Origin: RGIG1681 sp964646345
GTDB taxonomy: Bacteria; Bacillota; Clostridia; Christensenellales; UBA1242
Reading direction: 5' to 3'
DNA length: 64,000 nt
Assembly (NCBI GenBank): GCA_964646345.1
Contig: CAZYDU010000003.1
Coordinates: 49,558-113,557, forward strand
In this document: positions 62,671 through 64,000 of the stretch, one piece after another
Position numbering within the stretch: position 1 is the first letter of the stretch
How the letters are laid out: each line of letters starts with the position of its first letter
Made by a program: the position numbers and the translations under genes
Notes under the pieces: model-generated
What the model was told of the DNA's origin: nothing
Databases searched by the model: none
What the model saw: the letters and a program-made list of their open reading frames with translations, nothing else

Positions 62671-62905
62671 TTAATCTATATCTAAGTTTTCCATTTTGAA
62701 TAGGTCATCATTTAAAAATTCCTGAATTGTGAGTCCAAAGGCATCTGCAATTTTGCAAAAGCGTGTCGAACCTTATGCTTTTGTATTCTTCATGAATGAT
62801 GTGTTTGATTGTTGATTGGTCTGTGCACATTTTTTTGCAAGTATATACTGAGACATATTATTTTTTATAAGCAAATTGCTAACTCTTAAGGCTACTGCAT
62901 AAATA
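62671..62905 (-). pseudogene. Frameshifted XRE-family HTH regulator
   Basis: Three pieces in different minus-strand frames join to one XRE domain: ALRVSNLLIKNNMSQYILAKK (about 62830-62900), then TDQSTIKHIIHEEYKSIRFDT (about 62765-62830), then CKIADAFGLTIQEFLNDD...NLDID and stop. Two frame changes are needed, and no in-frame ATG is visible at the 5' end. Together they follow the usual order HTH, recognition helix and C-terminal helix. As written the gene is dead unless base errors are involved. Confidence 0.75.
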
Positions 62906-62994
62906 AGAAGCCTGAAACAAAAGGTTAAAATCTCAATGAAAAAATGCAAATTTTTAATATATGTCAAAATTAATTTAGTAAAGGAGAAGCCATT

Positions 62995-63360
62995 ATGAAA
63001 AACTACGAATTTTTAAATAAAAATTTAGGAACAGATTTTAAGGGTTATATGAGATGTAGTTGGAATTATAATTCTAATATTTTGGTTTGGATGGTAAGGT
63101 TTGATAAGACTGTAAAAGCAGGTTGGCAAAATTCAATTATTGATAATGAAACTGTTGCTGAAGTCTTTGTTGAGCCTTTAGACAATCAACTACATAATCA
63201 TAAAACCGTCAATGAACCATATAGATTGGTTGTTGACAAAGCGCAAAACTATAAGATTTTGGGACTTTATAAATATGATACATTAAATAGTAAGGAAAAA
63301 ACTTATAGGATTTGGAAAAAAGTTGCAAATTCTATTGATGAGTTTTATAGAAAAATATAA
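62995..63360 (+). CDS. Conserved-looking hypothetical protein, 121 residues
   Basis: Not recognised. A soluble, aromatic-rich protein (several Trp and Tyr, e.g. MRCSWNYNSNILVWMVRF near residue 20) with mixed alpha/beta pattern and no signal peptide. It has an AAAGGAG site 8 bases before the ATG, directly next to the broken XRE gene. The VNEPYRLVVDK and LGLYKYD segments suggest a ligand-binding or small enzyme fold. Accessory context; possibly horizontally acquired. Confidence 0.7.
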   Translation: MKNYEFLNKNLGTDFKGYMRCSWNYNSNILVWMVRFDKTVKAGWQNSIIDNETVAEVFVEPLDNQLHNHKTVNEPYRLVVDKAQNYKILGLYKYDTLNSKEKTYRIWKKVANSIDEFYRKI

Positions 63361-63393
63361 TTTTAATACATTTATAATTATATTTTTACACCC

Positions 63394-63433
63394 AAAAACC
63401 ACCAAGGCAAAAATTTATTGCCTTAGTTGGTTT
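63394..63433. terminator. Bidirectional terminator
   Basis: AACCACCAAGGCAA and TTGCCTTAGTTGGTT form a long stem (two mismatches); T-run on the minus strand. Confidence 0.7.
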
Positions 63434-63466
63434 AATGTTAAAATTTAGAACATGAAAGCTGAGAGT

Positions 63467-63616
63467 TTATCTTCTGCTAAGTTTATATTTCATCTCTTCA
63501 AAGGTCTTGGATTCTATAATTATGGAAATGACATATTCTTTTTCTGCGGGTGGTTTTGAGCTAAAGAGAGTGATAATTTTTACCAAAAGCATTTTATCTT
63601 CTGATGTTAATAACAT
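63467..63616 (-). CDS. 49-residue protein of unknown function
   Basis: Minus-strand frame starting MLLTSEDKML and ending KYKLSRR, helical and charged. A GGAG site lies 7 bases before the ATG, and a terminator follows the stop. The signals are better than those of the overlapping plus-strand frame at 63507-63716, which has none. Confidence 0.5.
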   Translation of the reverse strand: MLLTSEDKMLLVKIITLFSSKPPAEKEYVISIIIESKTFEEMKYKLSRR

Positions 63617-63872
63617 AGTTTTCTCCAAGTGTTTTTATATAATTTTTATATTTGGATTATACCATATAATTCAAAAACATGCAATAATATTCAAATACAA
63701 ACAGAATAATTTTTAAATATTAAAAAAATGGATTAATAGTTAAATGTTTGAAGGGGAAAAACTATATCTAGGTCAAAAAAAATGTTTTTTGTTGATTTGC
63801 ACGATTTAATCTAAAAAATATAAGAATAAGTTAAACTTGTTGAAAAAAATACATACAGATTTTGAAATAATG
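63617..63872. other. AT-rich spacer without visible genes
   Basis: No frame with a start signal. The stretch is very AT-rich and probably holds the promoter regions of the two divergent genes. Confidence 0.5.
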
Positions 63873-63881
63873 TGATACAAT
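63873..63881 (+). promoter_or_regulatory. Extended -10 before the AAGC-repeat gene
   Basis: TGATACAAT (TG-n plus -10 box), about 20 bp upstream of the AAGGAG site. No convincing -35. Confidence 0.45.
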
Positions 63882-63913
63882 CAAAATAGAGTTTGAAAAA
63901 GGAGTGAAAGGAG

Positions 63914-64000
<87 letters not shown>

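Noticed and set aside
63507..63716. 69-codon plus-strand frame
   Set aside because: No ribosome-binding site; a minus-strand 49-codon frame over the same bases has proper signals.

Overview
The window is AT-rich throughout and encodes a low-GC Gram-positive chromosome. The evidence is the mrnC-rlmB-sigH block followed by dnaX-ybaB-recR, a ParA/ParB (Soj/Spo0J) pair with canonical Bacillus-type parS sites, FtsH, CwlD-type amidase, lipoprotein signal peptides, strong AGGAG ribosome-binding sites and BspA-like surface proteins typical of gut Clostridia. An uncultured gut Clostridia/Christensenellales-like bacterium is my best guess. That is inference; no rRNA gene is present to confirm it.

Layout. 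1-8.9 kb: leuS (cut by the window edge), a VanW-family exported protein, cca, a small lipoprotein resembling a decayed SpoIID, and a heterodimeric ABC exporter. 9-19 kb: a GT4 glycosyltransferase, parA-parB, a 640-bp gene-free stretch with six parS sites, a CvpA-like protein, ftsH, two membrane proteins and ychF. 19-32 kb: uppP, a 31-residue Cys-rich peptide next to an ABC exporter that has lost its ATP-binding motifs, dCMP deaminase, a large CvpA-like protein, nucleoside hydrolase, a diadenylate-cyclase-like protein, gpmI, an HtrA-like lipoprotein and an atypical gltX. 32-39 kb: an HD hydrolase, a cell-wall amidase, then the mrnC-rlmB-sigH-dnaX-ybaB-recR operon, in which dnaX is interrupted by a +1 frame change exactly between the gamma and tau portions, and an M49-like peptidase. 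39-46 kb: glk-pgi, a LysR regulator, and a thyX-folD pair in which ThyX is a tandem fusion with complementary degenerate active-site motifs.

46-64 kb is the accessory part. It holds an M6-like secreted metalloprotease, a flavodoxin-like protein, DegV, a membrane-anchored Ig-like/metallo-beta-lactamase pair, then a TetR regulator translationally coupled to a 1074-residue BspA-like lipoprotein, a decayed tandem duplicate of it, and a third 1153-residue LRR protein containing a 340-bp perfect internal repeat. The window ends with a broken XRE regulator, small unknown genes, and an ORF whose 5' end runs into at least 13 copies of an AAGC tetranucleotide, the signature of a phase-variable gene.

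How genes work together: thyX, folD and dCMP deaminase (elsewhere in the window) supply dTMP and recycle folate. glk, pgi and gpmI are glycolytic. parA, parB and parS segregate the chromosome. The large LRR proteins, M6 protease and phase-variable locus suggest an actively diversifying surface. Several genes (mrnC, uppP, the HD gene, the M6 protease) have a -10 box so close to the start codon that their mRNAs should be leaderless, although most genes here use strong Shine-Dalgarno sites.
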